Part shown: piece after piece, positions 44,842 to 47,688 of the stretch | Position numbering within the stretch: position 1 is the first letter of the stretch | How the letters are laid out: each line of letters starts with the position of its first letter | DNA from: a bacterium BRH_c32 | Lineage (GTDB): Bacteria > Bacteroidota > Ignavibacteria > Ignavibacteriales > Melioribacteraceae | DNA: 47,688 nucleotides | Assembly (NCBI GenBank): GCA_001516025.1 | Contig: LOEU01000039.1 | Location: 1-47,688 of the forward strand | Reading direction: 5' to 3' | Translations under genes and position numbers: made by a program | Notes under the pieces: generated by a model | Told to the model about the DNA's origin: nothing | Seen by the model: the letters and a program-made list of their open reading frames with translations, nothing else | Databases searched by the model: none

Positions 44842-44912
44842 AGTTGTTATTAAGTTGTTAATTTAATATCAATTAATAACTATTAACTTTCTCCCATTTA
44901 GAGTACCAAGAG

Positions 44913-45161
44913 TTAAGCCATTAATTTAATGTTTTTGTTCTCAAAATCAACCGGTGTATTATACTTTATTGATGAATGCTTTCTCTGTCGATTGTAAAAT
45001 ATTTCGATATACTCAAAGATATCTGTTGTAGCCTCTTCTCGTTCCAAATAATCTCTTGTGTAAATCTGTTCAACTTTTAGAGTATGGTAAAACGATTCTA
45101 CTACTGCGTTATTATAACAATTTGTCTTTTCTCTTTGTCTACTTTTTGGGGGGAGGATCAC
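44913..45161 (-). pseudogene. IS3-family transposase remnant (C-terminal integrase-core fragment)
   Basis: An 82-residue fragment matching the C-terminal end of IS3/IS150 orfB integrase: NCYNNAVVESFYHTLKVE, then IFEYIEIFYNRQRKHSSI and a terminal NTPVDFE. The N-terminal two thirds of the protein, including the first catalytic Asp residues, are missing. Upstream, the reading frame passes into unrelated sequence near 45145-45160 (a GGGGGG run). No intact inverted repeats can be delimited. It is a dead remnant, marking the accessory region. Confidence 0.82.
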
Positions 45162-45312
45162 AAGAGATTATAAAGAGGATTGAAAAGTTTTTGAATAGAT
45201 ATTTTTGTTTTAGTTTAATCTCATTTTTTTACTCTTGTAATTATAATGGGTAAGGTGTAACTTTACGAAGTTATTTGTTTTTAGAAATTAGAAGTAAATT
45301 TAGAAATAGTTT

Positions 45313-45385
<73 letters not shown>

Positions 45386-45413
45386 CTTGTTAAGCAGTTA
45401 TCACTTAACACTT

Positions 45414-45443
45414 TAGCCACTTTTATCCAGTGGCTATTTTTTT
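45414..45443 (+). terminator. Terminator after tRNA-Ala
   Basis: TAGCCAC (45414-45420), a 9-nt loop, GTGGCTA (45430-45436) and a run of seven T. A typical rho-independent terminator for the tRNA transcript. Confidence 0.8.
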
Positions 45444-45483
45444 GTCCTTACCAAATTGTATAAATTGACGAGCGAAAAACAGT

Positions 45484-46011
45484 TTACATTTTATCAATAA
45501 TGCTCTGCATATCAGTTACAATATAATGCCTCATAGTAACTTTTATATCAGCATGTCGCATTACTTTCATTAATTCATTTGGCATTAATTTCTTTGACAT
45601 TCTTGTTCCAAATGTTCTTCTAATATCATGAAGTGTGTATGGATGTTTTAGGGTCTTTCTTGCCCTATTCCAGAATTTCAAACTGTTTCTATCTTTGTAT
45701 TCAAATAGTTTGCCTGTTTCTTTTCTGAATAATAATAAGAATTCCTTCAGTTCTGGATATAATGGAAATGAATCAATTCGTTTTGCTTTAGTGTTTTTGA
45801 CATAGAGTATATTATTACTGAAATCTATTTCTGTCCATTCCAGATTAATTGCTTCTGATACTCTGAAACCTGTTAAATAAAGCAGTCTAATGTATCTATG
45901 ACCTTGTTCGTTTCTTGGTTTGATATAATTTTCAATTGATTTAAATAAAGGGTCTGGAATGATTCTAATGATCTTAGGGATGGCTTTAAGGTTGTGAAAT
46001 TTTGGTGTTTT
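45484..46011 (-). pseudogene. Truncated tyrosine recombinase (integrase) next to tRNA-Ala
   Basis: The frame is open from 46011 to the stop at 45484 (175 residues) but has no ATG/GTG/TTG start before codon ~111. It contains the complete catalytic domain: LYLTGFRVSEAINLEW (Arg I), the KNTKAKR turn (Lys), HDIRRTFGTRM (His-x-x-Arg), RHADIKVTMRHYI (His and catalytic Tyr). Upstream, TAG and TAA stops break the frame. Sequence in another frame (MRIKMMQLINYS at about 46046-46011) looks like the end of the missing core-binding domain, so a frameshift in the A-run near 46005-46012 is likely. The N-terminal arm-binding part is absent. Non-functional as seen. Confidence 0.8.
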
Positions 46012-46155
46012 TTACTATAATTAATTAATTGCATCATTTTGATTCTCATAGCATTGTCCAGAGACTTTTATGATCTGTCAGAAAGATGGATTGAAGTATT
46101 AAGAAGAAAAATATAATGAATCCATTAACACTTTTTATAATCAATAACCACAATG

Positions 46156-47132
46156 TTAATGAATAAAAATAATTTTAGTGCCTATTTTTAAGTGCTCATA
46201 AATAGCTTCAGCTTTTTTTATTAACCTTTTATCTCTGGTAATAAAGAAATCTGAATAGATAGCATTCCCGGCATGTCTATGATCATTAATAAAGGGAATG
46301 AACTTATTATCATTACGAAGGTTTTTGTCAGGATGATACCCAATGCTATTCAATAGATTGTATAATCCATTCACTTTCATTACTACCGAAATTTTCTGGT
46401 TCGGATAATATTTAGTCAATCCATCACCAAACAAATCGTCATAAGTTAAATTGACATTATTATTTTTTATACCCGTTTTAATCTTGTCCCATATTTTATT
46501 TATAATATTGGGGGGCTCAATTTCATTTAGTTTATCAAAATTGATATCTAACAACTTACGCAAATCATTCAATGGATTCTCAGTGTTATAATTACTTTCT
46601 TTGATTTGCTTAGTCGATTTGTCTATCAACTCAGAGTAAACTGAATTCATTTGTTGAGCCTGATTTTTAATAATTCTTTATTAATAAATGGATTGTCTTC
46701 TAAAGAATCTAGAGTAACAGTTATGAAATCAATTAGCTGATGAAAGGAGTTTTTCTGTGACACAGCAATATCATCAAAAGATAAATATTTTTTCCCACCT
46801 AAAAATTTATGCATCATTCCTAGCATGGAATCCTCTAGATCAACATAAATCTTGTTGACAGAATTAATTTCATTGAATTTTTCGAATGGGACAGTTTCTT
46901 CAAAATGTGCTATTTCATTATCATCAATCCAGAAATATTTAGCATTAACCTCCTTTAGATAATCTAGGTAATACTTACGCTGTTATTCATTTTCAATTCG
47001 TGCAAATTCTTTCAACGTCACATAGGAATATACTATTTCTGAGTTTTCAATATGATAAATCAGCTCATTGATAGAATCAAGATTACCTTTTATTAAGTAA
47101 TCGATTACATTTTGATCAAGATAGAATTTCAT
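46156..47132 (-). pseudogene. PIN-like domain gene split by a stop codon and a frame change
   Basis: Three frame segments run in order. 47132-46983: ATG start, 49 residues (MKFYLDQNVIDYL, then YVTLKEFARIENE), ended by TAA. The same frame continues from 46982 to 46647 for 111 codons (QRKYYLDYLKEVN..., LEDNPFINKELLKIRLNK), ended by TGA. That TGA overlaps an ATG (ATGA) beginning a 164-residue frame (46650-46156) that ends in NDHRHAGNAIYSDFFITRDKRLIKKA. The PIN-fold N-terminal Asp lies in segment one and the C-terminal Asp pair in segment three, so the active site is spread over broken parts. Either one ~325-residue protein decayed, or segments two and three were separate coupled genes. PIN nuclease is inference from the motifs. 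Confidence 0.6.
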
Positions 47133-47242
47133 CTTATTTTGATTAGTATCTTCATTACTTAATTGATATAACTACGTTGTCAAGATTTGAAACAATACTA
47201 AATTGAAATGAGCTAGACGTGTTGAGTTGCTCGTTATATACA

Positions 47243-47688
47243 CTATATACTGATTCCACTAGTATACTCTAAAATATCTTTATAGCTTATTTCATCATTA
47301 TGTAAATTTTCTTCTTCATAAACAGCAATATTTTGATACTCATCAACATAATTGGGTTTGGAAAACAGTTTAATTTCACCAGTTTTATCAAAGTCCCTAC
47401 AGATAAAATTCCACCTAATTAATATTTCTGTCTCTTCAAATTTGGGTAAAATAGACAGTATAAAAGGTTTCCAATCTTTTTGAACAATAAGTGATTCTGA
47501 TTTATTAGGTTTATAAACGACATAATTTTCTGTTATAGTAACTGGATGATTAATTCTGAATAATTTAGGAACATCACTATCAAGCCCTCTATAATTTCCA
47601 TCCAACTCTAAGGTTAACTTAAAATCTTCTAAAACTTTTGAACCACTGTTGAACATAATAATTTTAAAATTCTCCCAACTTTTGTTAA
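47243..47688 (-). CDS. Hypothetical protein, N-terminus outside window
   Basis: The frame is open to the right edge (NKSWENFKIIMFNSG precedes residues beginning SKVLEDFKLTLELDG), so the start is not in the window and the internal Met at 47656 should not be taken as start. The visible part (about 148 residues) is beta-rich and acidic, with no cysteine pairs or transmembrane span. The opening resembles an Ig-like segment found in many surface or restriction-linked proteins. No family recognised. It belongs to the same accessory region as the broken integrase and PIN-like gene. Confidence 0.6.
   Translation of the reverse strand, partial: NKSWENFKIIMFNSGSKVLEDFKLTLELDGNYRGLDSDVPKLFRINHPVTITENYVVYKPNKSESLIVQKDWKPFILSILPKFEETEILIRWNFICRDFDKTGEIKLFSKPNYVDEYQNIAVYEEENLHNDEISYKDILEYTSGISI

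Noticed and set aside
44846..44880. GTTATTAA...TTAATAAC repeat between the zinc-ribbon gene and the IS remnant
   Set aside because: The 8-bp arms are pure low-complexity AT with a long loop; a chance match is likely and no T-run follows.

Overview
The window is AT-rich and looks like a chromosome segment from the Bacteroidota/Chlorobiota/Ignavibacteria side of the tree, most likely an Ignavibacteriales-type anaerobe or facultative anaerobe. The reasons are a PorD-like (DUF4835) type IX secretion protein beside a PorV-type barrel, TonB-dependent receptors with carboxypeptidase-regulatory-like N-termini, a TonB receptor/DUF4249 pair, PEGA-plus-propeller lipoproteins, sphingolipid genes and a glycyl-radical enzyme locus. 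This placement is inference; no rRNA is present.

Layout. 1-3.8 kb: the 3' part of a PAS histidine kinase, a SAM methyltransferase, an alpha/beta hydrolase with EF-hand-like loops, and tRNA-Ser(GCU). 4.0-7.1 kb (minus): small secreted protein, lipoprotein and TonB receptor, probably a metal-uptake operon. 7.2-14.8 kb (plus): TonB receptor, DUF4249 lipoprotein and three tandem paralogous PEGA/beta-propeller lipoproteins, ended by a perfect inverted repeat. 14.9-22.8 kb (minus): a six-gene tricarboxylate operon (IDH/IPMDH-family dehydrogenase, HD-like protein, a Lys4-like aconitase, MmgE/PrpD dehydratase, CitD-CitE fusion, CitF). It forms a chain between a 2-oxo acid, (homo)isocitrate, aconitate and (homo)citrate, and a lyase producing acetate. 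22.9-26.4 kb: outer-membrane barrels and PorD. 26.4-31.9 kb: a HEAT/cyclophilin protein and a candidate three-gene ceramide set (serine palmitoyltransferase, GNAT/YghO-like acyltransferase, NAD-dependent ketoceramide reductase-like protein). 31.9-34.1 kb: a small c-type cytochrome and a K+ channel with RCK domains.

34.1-44.3 kb is the most striking region: a 4-hydroxyphenylacetate decarboxylase-like glycyl-radical enzyme with its small Fe-S subunit, MFS transporter, radical-SAM activase, alginate-export-type porin and a DUF4125/DUF4037 pair, all on the minus strand. A divergent sigma-54 activator gene stands at the head. Between them lie a plausible -24/-12 promoter 76 bp before the enzyme gene and a near-perfect 37-bp palindrome about 210 bp further upstream, at enhancer distance. 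The enzyme carries residues at the positions expected for Cys503, Glu505, His536 and Glu637 of the clostridial decarboxylase, so p-cresol formation is the leading prediction. The small subunit has lost the ligands for one of its two usual Fe-S clusters.

44.4-47.7 kb is a decayed accessory edge: a zinc-ribbon membrane protein, an IS3-family transposase remnant, tRNA-Ala(GGC), a truncated tyrosine integrase next to the tRNA, a PIN-like gene broken by a stop and a frame change, and a partial gene running off the right end. This looks like one end of an old integrated island.
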